NCBI GenBank assembly: GCA_019677205.1
Contig: JAAMXY010000060.1
Location: 1-60,155, forward strand
Direction: 5' to 3'
Source: Pinguiococcus pyrenoidosus
Taxonomy: Eukaryota > Sar > Pinguiophyceae > Pinguiochrysidales > Pinguiochrysidaceae
Length of the DNA: 60,155 bases
Both the position numbers and the translations under genes were made by a program. Below the pieces are notes generated by a model. It did no database searches, was not told the origin of the DNA, and saw only the letters and a program-made list of their open reading frames with translations. Of the stretch, positions 10,869 through 21,100 are shown piece after piece; position 1 is the stretch's first letter; each line of letters starts with the position of its first letter.

Positions 10869-13800
10869 TTACTTCTGCATCATCTTCGCCCAGCTTCGAG
10901 GTTCCGCCTTGTTCTGGCTACGGGCCTGCCCACCGGCCTCGGACCCTTCCTTGGCTGCCGCCTTCGCTGCCCATGCGTTCGGTGACCGGGACGAAGCTGT
11001 CCCACCGGATGGCTTCTGCCCCAGCGCTGGATAGTCCGCCTCTCCAAGAGGCGGCGCGGCTTTCTTCGGCGGCGGTGGCGATCTGGCATTCGCTTCCTGT
11101 GTCCGGGGAGGCCTCCTCTTGCTCCCTCCGTTCCCCGTCCCGTTCTCCTTGGTCTTGGCCACTGGCTTGCTGGTCCGGCATGCGGAAGCGTAGGTATCCT
11201 CGCCCCCGGACGCGGTGGGAGTGCTGGAGTTCCCGAGCGAGTCGACGCTGCGACCCCAGCGGTTCCTCTTGTTCTCTCGGATGCGGAGCTCGACCGGCCC
11301 GTGGGCGAAGTCGCACTTGTTGCGCTTTCGCATCGGACACTTGTCGCCCTGCCCGTCAAGCCAGTACTGGCACAGCCTCGTTCGGTAGCGGAGGTCCGAC
11401 GCGCCGCGCTCGAGGTTCGGCGGCGGATGGTTCTTCCGCAAGGGCACTTCCCACTTCTCCACCTCCCGATCCCACCCTCTGTACTTTCCCTGGGCGGCCA
11501 TGTCGCCATCTCGCCACACCACCACGTCGGTGGTCAGCGGCTCGCTAACTGCCGAAGCCTCCGCGGTCTCGCTCTGCCGCTTCCAGTCCGCGCTGGCCTT
11601 CCTGTACCGCTCCGCGATGTCCCCAATGTATCTGCCGAAGATCTTCTCATGCGCCAACGCGGTGACCACGACCTTGAAGCAGTGCATCAAGAGCGAGGGG
11701 AAGCGCGACTCGAAGTACGCCAGGAAAGCGGAAGGCAGCGGCGCGAGCTGCCGCCGGAGCTGGGGTTGCAGCTCGTTAAAGTGGTGCCGCTTGTTCCGAA
11801 TCACGCGGAGGCAGTCCCGGAGGGAGCTGCGATCGTACTTTCTGTACTTCTCCATGTCTTCCGTCAGCGCCTTGTCCAGCTTGGCATCCCAATACCGCCC
11901 GATGACCTTTGCCGCGCCCGTCTCTAGAAGCAGGGAGACGGGCGACAGCGCCTCCTCCTGCTCGATCCGATCACTAAACTCTACCAAAAACTCTAACCGT
12001 GTGTCGTCCGACCAGAAGAAGGGGTGCCGCAGGCATTCCCTCGCGGTGGGCCGCGCATCGGGCAGCGGATGGAGCATCCACTGCACAAGATGCTGCGCAT
12101 CCGGCCACTGCTTCAGCGCATCTAACTTCGGCGCACTGTCCGTCAGCCCCATGATCTGCTTCTCGCGCTCGAAGGGGTCCCCAAACGGGTGCTTCATGGG
12201 AACGAGCACGTAGTGGAAGATGCACCCGAGGCTGAATATGTCCACCGCCTGCGTCTGCCGATTCCTCCGTCCACCAGCAGCTATTGCACTCTCCAAGGCG
12301 TCGTCAGCATCGCAGATTTGGGAGCCGGCGCTCGTGCCTGGGAGGCTCATGCCTGGGAGGCTCATGCCTGGGAGGCTCATGCCTGGGAGGGTCGCCTGCT
12401 CGCCTATCTTGACCCGCAGGACCTCTGGGGCTTGCCAACCGACGCTGCCCACGACGCTGTGGCGGACGCTGCCGCTACTCCCGCTGGCGGACGACTTCAT
12501 GCTCAGTCCCCGCTTCGTGCCGACCTCCGAGGCGTTGATGGAGATGTAGCCAAAGCTGGATTCGCCCGGGAGGAGCAGCTTCCCGAGGCCCATGTCGCTG
12601 ATGAGGAACGTGAAGTCATCGAAGCTGCTTCCCCCGCGAACGGAGATGTCCTCGAACGCGTCTTCCCTCTCCGAGAACTGCTGCGACGACATCAAGATGT
12701 TCTGCGGCTTCAGGTCACGGTGGACGATGCGCAGGTTGTGCAAGTGGCAGATCCCCTCGTTGATCTGCTTCAGGGAGCGCACGACGCTCTCCGGGGGCCT
12801 GGGGCTCCCAGGCGCCTCGTCGTCCCTCGGCCGCGATGCCTCCGCATACTGCAGGGCCTTGACAGCATCGTGCAGCGACAAGCTGCAAAGCTGCAGGGCG
12901 AGGTAGACGAAGTTGCTGGTCTCCTCCTTGACGTAGTACTTGACGACGTTCTGATGCCCGTCGCTCTCGATCAGCAGGGAGATCTCCCGATCGATGCTCG
13001 CGTTCTGACTGTGGAGCGTCCGGAGCATGCGCTTCACGGCAACGGGCCTGCCATCGAGCGATCCCTTGAAGACGATGGTCCCGTGGGAGCCCAGCCCCAA
13101 GATGGAAGCCGTCTCCACGGCCAACGCGCCCACGATGAGCCGCCCCTCCTCGTCGTACCTATCCGCCTCGGCCAGCCTCATCTGCTCTTCCATCTTCTCG
13201 CGCTCCTTTGCCAGGGCCCGGTTCTTCTCCTCGTTCGCGCGTGCCAAGATGTTCTTCTCTCTTCGTCTGGACCGCCGCTCCAAGAAGAAGTACCCCGCCG
13301 CGGCGAGAAAGAGCGCGAGGAAGACGGTGAACTTGTTGGCGTTGCCCGGCTCCTTCGGCGGCGCGAAGACAGACGTTGGCGGTGCCGGACCGAGCGCAAG
13401 CTGATTGCCCGGCTCCATGGATTCGATCTCGAAGGAGTCCGCCAGCGTGCCGAACGGCGCCTTCTTCACGCGGTGAAGGCCCACGAGACACTTTGGCCAG
13501 CCCAGCTGGCCCGGGCGGCAAGGCTTGGCGGAGGAGACGGTGGCCGGGAGGGTCAGGGGCTCGGAAGCCAGCGGAGACCGCGGAGTCAGAGCCTGCTGGA
13601 CGGATAGAGGAGGCCCCGCCGGATGGAGCAGGGACGCGCTGAGAGACTTGCTCCCCGCGCCGAGGGAGCACGCGGGCCAGGCAGGTTGGCCCGGCCGGCA
13701 GCCAGGGATGGTGTACGCCTTGTCCCTGCCCATCACGACTCCGAAGATGCCCTTCAGCGAACCATACTGGATGTTGACCTGCCAGTCGTCCGAGTCTGCC

Positions 13801-14639
13801 GCGACGAACTCGTCGGCGCCGTGCACCAAGGGCACCCGACGCAGCAGGGCCATGGTCTGCGCCTCGGAGTCGAAGACCTTGCCCACGACGAAGGCGCCCG
13901 TCACGGGATGCTCGAACTCCGAGAGGAACTGGTCCTGGTAGGAGAGCACCTTGCCGCCCTTGGCCGTGTAGAAAGGCACCTCATCGGGGGCGCGGATCTC
14001 CGGCACGCTGCTCATGTCGGCGATCTCGGAGTACGTCAAGTTCCACACCTCGCGGCCGCCATGGGTCATCTGGTACGCATGGACGTTGTAGTCCACGCGG
14101 CCCAGGTACAGCACGCCGCCCTCCACCAGCTGATCCGGAGGCCCTTCCTCCTCCGGATTGAACGAGTGCAGCACCTGTCCGTCCGCCACGCTGACCGCGA
14201 AGACTCTCGTCTTCTTCGTGCCGGTGTACATGACGCCGTCGTCGAAGAAAGGCGTCCGCTCCACCAGCTGCGGCGCGCGAATCTTGCTGAGGTCCAAGCG
14301 ACGACTGCTCTGAACCAGCAGAGAGCCGTCCGTGGTGGGAATCATCACGCTGAAGTCCTCGTCGTCCAAGCCCGCCCACGGATGCTGATAACTCTTCAAG
14401 AGGGGTCCGCCCAGATCGGTCTCCCAGATGGGGCCACTCTCGCTCACCGCGGTCACGATGCCGTCCGAGGTGCTCACGAGAACCACATTGGAGTCTCGCG
14501 CGGCGTTGCGCTCGATCTGCTTGTCCGACTCCGCCTCCACCGCCACTACCGCCCGCTCCTCTTCGGAGTTCGACAGAGTGGCGGAAACCGCAACACAGCC
14601 GGTGAGCACCAGCGCGAGCGTCACGGCCTTCCACGACAT
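10869..14639 (-). CDS. IRE1: IRE1 ER-stress sensor kinase/RNase with C-terminal CCCH zinc finger
   Basis: Single-exon gene, 1256 residues. A signal peptide (VTLALVLTGCVAVSA) leads a lumenal beta-propeller-like sensor (about 50-330) with repeats such as VLVSTSDGIVTAVSESG. Two copies of CRPGQ..WP.C follow near the membrane. The transmembrane helix is at about 435-453 (FTVFLALFLAAAGYFF). The kinase has LGLGSHGTIVFKG, Lys536 (VAVKRM), HRDLKPQN from 640, and DMG in place of DFG, as in plant IRE1. Four LPGMS repeats are inserted after the APE motif (about 750-769). The KEN RNase domain (about 875-1010) keeps RNKRHHFNEL and HEKIFGRYIG. About 250 further residues follow, holding a zinc finger C-x10-C-x7-C-x3-H ending CDFAHG (about 1089-1110) and Lys/Pro/Ala-rich tails. 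IRE1 normally ends at the KEN domain, so this extension is unusual. There is no stop between the parts. Confidence 0.97.
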   Translation of the reverse strand: MSWKAVTLALVLTGCVAVSATLSNSEEERAVVAVEAESDKQIERNAARDSNVVLVSTSDGIVTAVSESGPIWETDLGGPLLKSYQHPWAGLDDEDFSVMIPTTDGSLLVQSSRRLDLSKIRAPQLVERTPFFDDGVMYTGTKKTRVFAVSVADGQVLHSFNPEEEGPPDQLVEGGVLYLGRVDYNVHAYQMTHGGREVWNLTYSEIADMSSVPEIRAPDEVPFYTAKGGKVLSYQDQFLSEFEHPVTGAFVVGKVFDSEAQTMALLRRVPLVHGADEFVAADSDDWQVNIQYGSLKGIFGVVMGRDKAYTIPGCRPGQPAWPACSLGAGSKSLSASLLHPAGPPLSVQQALTPRSPLASEPLTLPATVSSAKPCRPGQLGWPKCLVGLHRVKKAPFGTLADSFEIESMEPGNQLALGPAPPTSVFAPPKEPGNANKFTVFLALFLAAAGYFFLERRSRRREKNILARANEEKNRALAKEREKMEEQMRLAEADRYDEEGRLIVGALAVETASILGLGSHGTIVFKGSLDGRPVAVKRMLRTLHSQNASIDREISLLIESDGHQNVVKYYVKEETSNFVYLALQLCSLSLHDAVKALQYAEASRPRDDEAPGSPRPPESVVRSLKQINEGICHLHNLRIVHRDLKPQNILMSSQQFSEREDAFEDISVRGGSSFDDFTFLISDMGLGKLLLPGESSFGYISINASEVGTKRGLSMKSSASGSSGSVRHSVVGSVGWQAPEVLRVKIGEQATLPGMSLPGMSLPGMSLPGTSAGSQICDADDALESAIAAGGRRNRQTQAVDIFSLGCIFHYVLVPMKHPFGDPFEREKQIMGLTDSAPKLDALKQWPDAQHLVQWMLHPLPDARPTARECLRHPFFWSDDTRLEFLVEFSDRIEQEEALSPVSLLLETGAAKVIGRYWDAKLDKALTEDMEKYRKYDRSSLRDCLRVIRNKRHHFNELQPQLRRQLAPLPSAFLAYFESRFPSLLMHCFKVVVTALAHEKIFGRYIGDIAERYRKASADWKRQSETAEASAVSEPLTTDVVVWRDGDMAAQGKYRGWDREVEKWEVPLRKNHPPPNLERGASDLRYRTRLCQYWLDGQGDKCPMRKRNKCDFAHGPVELRIRENKRNRWGRSVDSLGNSSTPTASGGEDTYASACRTSKPVAKTKENGTGNGGSKRRPPRTQEANARSPPPPKKAAPPLGEADYPALGQKPSGGTASSRSPNAWAAKAAAKEGSEAGGQARSQNKAEPRSWAKMMQK
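12331..12390 (-). repeat. Four-copy 15-bp tandem repeat inside the IRE1 kinase
   Basis: Four consecutive 15-base units (CTCATGCCTGGGAGG with one variant at the 3' edge) encode LPGMS-LPGMS-LPGMS-LPGTS in the kinase C-lobe, between APE and the VDIFSLGC helix. The in-frame, near-identical copies suggest recent expansion and possible length polymorphism. Confidence 0.95.
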
Positions 14640-14701
14640 GCTTCGGAGGCAGACTTGTTAGGACATGACGTGGCGGGAACTGGACCGAAGAGCAAGTCTG
14701 G

Positions 14702-14716
14702 GGCGCGAAAATGGCG
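14702..14716 (-). promoter_or_regulatory. E2F-like motif upstream of IRE1
   Basis: GGCGCGAAAATGGCGCG lies about 65-80 bases upstream of the IRE1 start codon. On the gene strand it reads TTTTCGCGCC, the same form as at other starts in this window. The role is inferred. Confidence 0.4.
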
Positions 14717-14779
14717 CGAGCGAACACGCTTTGACAAGTGGAAGCCGACGCGGGAAAGAGGGAACGGCGACAGATTCTA

Positions 14780-15455
14780 TTTGAAAGAATATTTTGGAAA
14801 ATGTTCACTACTTATTATATTTTTATTATATATTAATAACATATTTCCGTTGACTACTATTTTTATAAAGTGAAAAAAATATTGGTTAGTTGTAACAACA
14901 TTATAAATAATATTAATTGAAATGATTATCAGCTGATAGATTGGCTTTCAACCTGTCATCAGCTGACTTCTTTGGTCCGGGATCGGACCAAACTGGTCCG
15001 GAACTCCGAGAAGTCGTCCAGGGGCCAAAGCCTACGCAGCTTTCCATGGCCTCCGTCGTTTCGCCGCAAGACCTGGGGACGTTGGGTTATGCTTCTCTAT
15101 GGCCTCCATCAGTATGTCGAGGTTTCCCTTTACCGTCTGGCCCTTGTGCCCATGGGACGAGGAAGCTGCAAAGGTTGCGTTTCTTGCTGCTGACGTAAGC
15201 GGCCTGAGGTACCGCAGATCTGCTGCTTTGTGACGCAGGACTACCAGAGTCCTCCCCCAATCTCTTTTGCACATCTTTTGGTGCTTGCGGCTCTCCGTTT
15301 CGGCGGCGTGAGGCCTCGCTGGGCGAGAGATCCTTGAGGGATGGTTGTGACTGCCTCCAACGCGGTTGTAAAGCGTTGCTTTGCGGCTCGGAAAAGCGGT
15401 TGCACTGCACAAGCGCCGTAAAGAAAGGAGCGGCAGCCTCTCTCGGCGAGGAAGA
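14780..15455. other. Intergenic spacer with AT-rich tract and inverted repeats
   Basis: The divergent promoter region between IRE1 and the 7TM gene. About 150 bases (14780-14930) are strongly AT-rich, unlike the GC-rich genes around them. They are followed by the perfect palindrome TATCAGCTGATA (14927-14938) and the inverted repeat TTTGGTCCG-N4-CGGACCAAA (14971-14992). No coding sequence recognised. Confidence 0.6.
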
Positions 15456-16583
15456 ATGTGCGAGGACAACAAGGAATACCTGCGAGAGATGCCGTGTGAC
15501 TGGCCATGGCTCCCCCGCAACGAGAGCTGGACGGGCGAGCCCGACTGCGACGTCCTTGCCAGCGAGCGATCCTTGGACGCTGACCCCAGCATCTACGTCC
15601 GCCACATCATCTACATCGGCGTGTGCTTCCTGGTTGCGCTGGGCCTGACCTTGGAGCTGCGGTACCAGATGGGCAGTGAGCTCAAGGTCGAGAGCGTCCG
15701 CAAAGTCTTCACGAAGCGTTCGATGCATAAGCGGCTTCTCGCTGCGGCGGCGACTTGGGTGCTGGGAGTATACTGGATCGATCCAGAGGGCGAAAGGGGC
15801 TATATACCCGTCGCATTCACCCACATGATCATCAGCTTCGTCTCTGTATGCTACGCGAACTACTACTATCTCGTCGCGACGGACCTGGGCAGCTTGTCGA
15901 GTGGCATGCAGAGTACGGAAGCAACGGCGCTTTCCGCCTTCGAGAAGGTCTCCCTAAGCGTCGTGTCCTGCGCTTTTTTCGCCGCTCACTGCGTCAGCTT
16001 CCGGCCGACGGACGGCAGCGAAGGCCTGCTTCACTCCTACCTCGTCTTGAGCCGCTACGGCGTCTCCGCCCTTCTATGGTGCATGACCGGCATCAAGTAT
16101 CTTCGGTGTTTGCCTCGTGCCATCGAGTCGGTGAAGAACTCCAGAGCGCTGAGACGACAGGTGCAGCCATCACGACACGGGCAGTCTACGCAAGGTAGGC
16201 AGATTCTTCCCAAAGACGCATTGGAGATATGACGCGTCTAACGCATTCCCCAAGCCGCAGACACCTACACGAAGCACAGAACCAGGCAGTTAAAGGGGAT
16301 GCTCAGGGGCAGTGACGATGAGACCAAGACGGTTCGGAGATTACGGATGGTCCAGTTTTCCGTCCTCCTTACCATGACCTTTGCGATTTTCATCGTGAGC
16401 TTGTTGACGCTTCAAGTAGTGTCTACGAGGCGATGCTGGATCTGGCCGACGCCCATCGGCGAGAGCGGCTTCGTCATCTTGGAACTCATCTTCATGTGGC
16501 TCCTGTGGCCACCCACTAGGTCCATTCTCTGCCCACCATGCCGGGATATGCTCAAGCGTAGATGGACGTCATGGTGTCGGTGA
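15456..16583 (+). CDS. Orphan seven-transmembrane protein
   Basis: Exons 15456-16194 and 16261-16583 (phase 1 junction) encode 353 residues. A short polar N terminus with a possible N-glycosylation site (NESW) precedes seven hydrophobic segments: YIGVCFLVALGLTL, LLAAAATWVLGVYW, FTHMIISFVSVCYANYYYL, VVSCAFFAAHCV, VSALLWCMTGIKYL, VLLTMTFAIFIVSLLTL and SGFVILELIFMWLLW. There is a basic loop between helices 5 and 6. The arrangement is GPCR-like, but I recognise no family motif (no DRY, no NPxxY). A donor-like CG|GTGAGT coincides with the stop; if used, a 41-nt intron would lead to a short alternative C terminus ending at 16681. The start is the first ATG of the open frame and could be different. 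Confidence 0.55.
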
Positions 16584-17051
16584 GTGGTACCCTCCTCCTG
16601 CGTTGGTCGATCTAGCTTAGCTTCGCAACAGCCTTCGCAGCCAAAGTGTGCGTGCTCTGCATCAAAGACGCAGCGAGATAAAGATCGAAAGAGCGTTCCA
16701 CAGATCTGCTGAGACGACTACGCAGTCGATCCCAGCGCTGTGCCATCGGCTGACCTCTTGCTCGCAACATCAACAACCAACTACTCCTCCACATGCAAAC
16801 TACAACCATCTCGTCCGCCACGCCTGAAGACGCAAAGCCCAAAGCGTCCAGGTCTCCTATCGACCTTTGGCCTCTTCTCCTACACCACCGATTCCGTACT
16901 CTCTCCAAAAAAAAGGAACAAAGAAAAGGTCCGACGCGAGACCCCAGGAGGGCCCCTTCAACTCGTCAGCATCGCAATCAATCATCCACCAACGATCAGC
17001 TGACCCAGAGGAAGATTCCGCCGACGTCACTCTCAGCACTCGAACGGCAGC
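16584..17051. other. Intergenic spacer, no gene seen
   Basis: Between the 7TM gene and CreA. No conserved coding sequence. It contains a pyrimidine/adenine-rich stretch and, 46-57 bases before the CreA start, the 12-mer ATCAGCTGACCC, which recurs upstream of the PX-TBC gene. Confidence 0.5.
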
Positions 17052-18145
17052 ATGTGGATCCGCCGCAGCTTCATCACCGCCGCCTGCGTCCGCTGGCTAG
17101 TGCAGTCCTCCGGGGCGCTCAGCGCGCCGCTCAAGCCAGCGCAGGCGCTCCAGAAGTGAGACGTCACTCCATCGCTAAATTCTGTCAGGACTGCTAACGT
17201 CAACTTCGCCAGAGCCCTCCGCCCGGCCATCATTGGCGCCGCGGCATCCATGCAGGTGTTCTGCGGCGCTGGCTGGCTGCCTGGCTTCTGGGCGCCCGCC
17301 CCCGCGATGGCCAAGGACGTGCGTTCCATTGGAGACATCCGAGCCAGCGGGTGCGTACCTGCCTGCTGCGGGGGCCGTTTCTCTGCAGGATGTTGCTGGC
17401 ATCCTTGGCTTTTTTTTTCCGAGATTTTTCAGCCGCGGGAGGTTTGATGAGAGGCTGATGACCTCTGCATTGCTGCCCAAAGGCTTGTGTTCAAGGACAC
17501 GTTGAAGGTGGAGGCGTTCGACGACCCGAAGATTGAAGGAGTCTCCATCTACATCGGGGACTTCTCGAGGTCCCTGGCGGATCGCATGTCAAAAGGTATT
17601 GGATGCATGCATGCTTCTCTCGCGTGCGTGATGAGAGAATGAGGCTGACGAGGAGTCGTGCTGCTTCTCCTGCCGCTCCCGAAGACTTTTTCAGCGACCC
17701 AGGATCGGCTAGCTTGGGCTGCTCGGTGAGCGGCAACCCGAGGATCTTGAAGAAGCTCAGCACCTCGTCAGATGGAGAAGGTGCGGTGCTTCTTGCGAGG
17801 GGAGCGAAAGGGCATGGTGGAAGGCTGGAGACCTTTTGACACGAGCGTTTCTCTCCACCAACGGCAGAGCTGTTCTCGGAGGCGCGCTCGCTTTTCTTCA
17901 AGACCATCAAGGTGCGACGCCTCTACGACGAGGAAGCTGGCAATGTGGTCTACGTGGCGTACAGTACGCGGGTTGGCGGCAACGACAGCAACAAGAGCAG
18001 GTTCGCAAGCAATGGCACTGAACAAGCTTCTGATGGCCGTGCTGCAAGCTGAAGACGGTTGCTCCCCTCCAGATACAAGAGCTCCCTTTGTGCGGTGCAC
18101 ATTGGCCCGCAAAGCGCAAACCCAGCTGCTGCTGAAGACGAGTGA
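17052..18145 (+). CDS. CreA family protein (plastid/cyanobacterial type)
   Basis: Six exons: 17052-17155, 17213-17350, 17483-17595, 17685-17780, 17868-18000 and 18073-18145, giving 218 residues. CreA proteins are small exported or organellar proteins of unknown biochemical role, found in proteobacteria, cyanobacteria and plastid-bearing eukaryotes. The family core is intact across all junctions: VFKDTLKVEAFDDPKIEGVS, IYIGDFSRSLAD, a segment around SLGCSVSGNPRI, ELFSEARSLFFKTIKVRRLY, VVYVAYSTRV and CAVHIGP. The N terminus is basic (MWIRRSFITAACVRWL), followed by a hydrophobic stretch ending APAPAMA before KDVRSIGD. This looks like an organelle presequence plus a signal-type cleavage site, so plastid or lumen targeting is plausible. 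The gene ends 19 bases before the convergent NAT10 stop. Exon phases agree throughout. Confidence 0.9.
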
Positions 18146-18164
18146 GCGTTCGCTAGCTCCTCCA

Positions 18165-21100
18165 TCAATCCCTCTTCTGCTTGCGCCGCTTGTTTTTTTT
18201 CCGCTTCGCCTTGGTCTCAGAAGCCTCAGTGATGAGCTTCCCGTCGTCGCCATCGAAGGATACCTTGCGCTTCTTGACCTGGCTGCGGATCTGCACGTTC
18301 TTGTTTGCTCCTGCACTAGAAAGAGCTTGCTCCCAGTCCTCGTCCGACCCCTTGACTGCGTACTGCATGACGTGAAGCTCTTCCAATACTTCCAAATGCT
18401 TCTTCGACAGGCCCTTCTCCGGCTTCTTCTTGTACATCTTCGCGAGCGCCTCTTTCGCGCCGCTTTCCATGTCCATTTCCAAGTCCTCCCCGGACGCTTC
18501 CAGAGCCCGCTTCTGCACCTGCTTCATCGCCAGCTCGCCTCTTCTCTCCTTGATCTGCATCTCCTGCTCGGCCCTCTCCTCTTCGAGCTTCCGGAGCGCC
18601 GACGCCATCTTCTTGATGCTCTTGTTGAAGAGGGCGAGAATCTGCGTGGCCGGCAGATCCAGCTCCGCCGAAAGATCGTCGACGGTCCTTCGCTGTAATC
18701 CGATCGCACAGAGCGTCGCCGCCTGCAGCGCAGAGAGATTCATGCCTTCGAAGCGCGCGTCGAAGTAGTAGGACGCAAGCTTCGGAAGCAGATCGGTGAT
18801 CATGTGGTGATCCACCAGGTTCTTTCCGTAGAGCTCGAGCCGTTGGAGGTCATGAGCGCTCAGGGCGTATCTCATCTCCTCGACAGATAAAGCCTTCGTA
18901 CGGTGTGTCCCACGTGGACTGATTATCGCCGTTGCAAGGCTCGTGGGGAAATGCTGAAACGAGAAACCCATCAGGCTGATGGAACGCCTTCGAAAGTCAC
19001 CTTCAAAGGCCTCGAGCCAGCCGTCTTCGGGCGCATCAGGGAGGTCATCACAGGCAAGACTCTGAATCATGACGCAGCTGTGCTCCCCAGTGAGCTCATT
19101 CGCCGTCTGCCGTATGTAAACGCACTTGAAGCCGAGTCGCTGCCAGAACGTGAAGAGCTTCTGCGTCATGCCAAAGCTCACCCCCAGCCAGTGCAACCGC
19201 TTCGGGGGCTGGTCGTGCGCTGCCGACAGAAGTGCGGGCAGCTTCTTCCGTGGCTGCAGGCGCTCGCGCCTGAGCAACGCAAGTACTGGATCCTTGCTGG
19301 AGCCTCCGTTCGCGCCACGGTGCTCCCCACCATTCTGATCATCGGAATCTTCACCATCTTCGTCAGCGTCATCAACCTCATCGCCATCACTGTAATCGTC
19401 GTCTCCCTCCTTTGCACCACCGCCGACTTCGTCGTCGTCGTCCGCAGCGCCCGGGTTCTCATTGAGAGAAACCAGCTCCCCTTGGTAGTACTTCGAAAGG
19501 AGCAGCATTGCCCTTGAGCCGTAGCCTTTGCCTTGCACATCCGGATGGACGGCCAGCCGCACAACTCTCGCTCCACTTAGCTTCGCCACCTCGCTGTCGT
19601 TGAACTGCTGTGAGATGATCCACGGAATCATGTCGCCGGCAGCCTTGTGTCCTCTTGCCAAGGCGGCCTTCACGGACGCCTTGGAGATCTTCCCTTCGTA
19701 GCAGACTTGGATCACCGCCAGCACGTCCGGTAGCCCTCCCTTGTTGGCAGGACTGAGCAACACGAAGAGGCCGTGTGCGGGAGCGTCCGAGAGGAGCTGC
19801 AGGTCATCGGGAGAGTTCTTGTAGTGCGCTGCCGTCAAGATCGCCATGACTCGTTGGAGAAAGCCTTCCGCCAGCGCGTGGTAGCTGAACAGAGCATCGC
19901 GGTTGACGACAAAGAGGTCGCAATCCTGCGGTGCGGGCATGCCCGACACAAGTCGATTCTTGGCAATGTCCGCATCCAGGCAGAGCAAATCGTACATCCA
20001 GCTTTCGACGTTGTCTCCCACACCGTAGCGGATGGGCGTCTTGAGCTCCACTTCGCGAAGCGTCCTGCCGGCGCCGGCGCCCTCTCCGTGCGCGGCCGCG
20101 GCCGCGGCTGCCGCTCTCCACCTCTGCTCGTGCACCTTTTCTGCGCCCTTATTCCGGCCGGTCCCGTGGATTTCTGCAGCAGCGTTTGCTGCCGCGACCT
20201 GCGCAGAGCTCCCCTGCTGGTGGCGCAGCTGCTGGAGCAGCTTCAGGCTCAGGCTCCGGCCCGTTCCCTCGTATCCCGTGATCGTCGAGCTCAGGAAGAC
20301 CAGGTAGTTCCCGAGCAGCCGCTTGACGAAAGGGAGCGGAATCGCTGCGGCCTCGTCGATCGCAAGCAGCTCCGTATGCGCCAGAGCGGCGGGCGGCGAA
20401 TCCGGGGCGATGTACGACACGGTCTGGCGATGGTCCTTGAAGACCACCATTCGATTCACGACCTCGGTTCCTCCGTCAACGCGGATCTTCTGCACCTCGA
20501 AGTCAAGGTGCTCGGAATACTTCAATGCTTCCAGCCCCAGCTTGAGGAACTCAAAGACCGTCCCCAGGTTCTCCGGCGAGGGCGCGGTGATGTGTACGTT
20601 CGAGTATCCGTAGCCGACGGCTGCCGCCAGCGCAAGGCCAAGCGCTGCCGACTTCCCGCGGCCTCTGGAGGCGGTGATGGATACCGTGCTTCGCAAGGTC
20701 TTCTCCTGCAGCACCTCGATCGAGGCCATGACGGCTTGTGCCTGATCGACGGTCTTCGCCTTCGCAACCAAGGCGCCGACGATGTCCACGTCCGACAGGG
20801 ACGCCGCCAGCTCCTCCAGCTCCTTCTGCTCCTCAGACTTGGCCCCCACCCTAGCGGAATGCTCCTCATTCACATCAATATCCTGCGCGGTGCCCGAGAG
20901 GGGCAGGATGTTGAGCTCGTCGTCCAGAACGAGGCAAGCCTCGCACTTGCTCAAGGACAGGATGAACCTCTCGTTGAAGCGAGGGACGATATCGTGATGC
21001 GCCTGTTTCGTTCATAGACGAGCCGTTGCTCTTCTTCAGCTCCCTTATATACACACAGAACCCAAGAGCCCCAAGACAAGTTCACAGACCTCGGTGCGCA

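Noticed and set aside
12331-12390. CRISPR-like direct repeats
   Set aside because: Units are contiguous with no spacers and lie in frame in a kinase gene of a eukaryote.
12189-14873. Two long plus-strand open frames (472 and 416 codons) opposite IRE1
   Set aside because: Composition is Arg/His/Ala-rich with no motifs, and they mirror the IRE1 coding frame. Antisense shadows.
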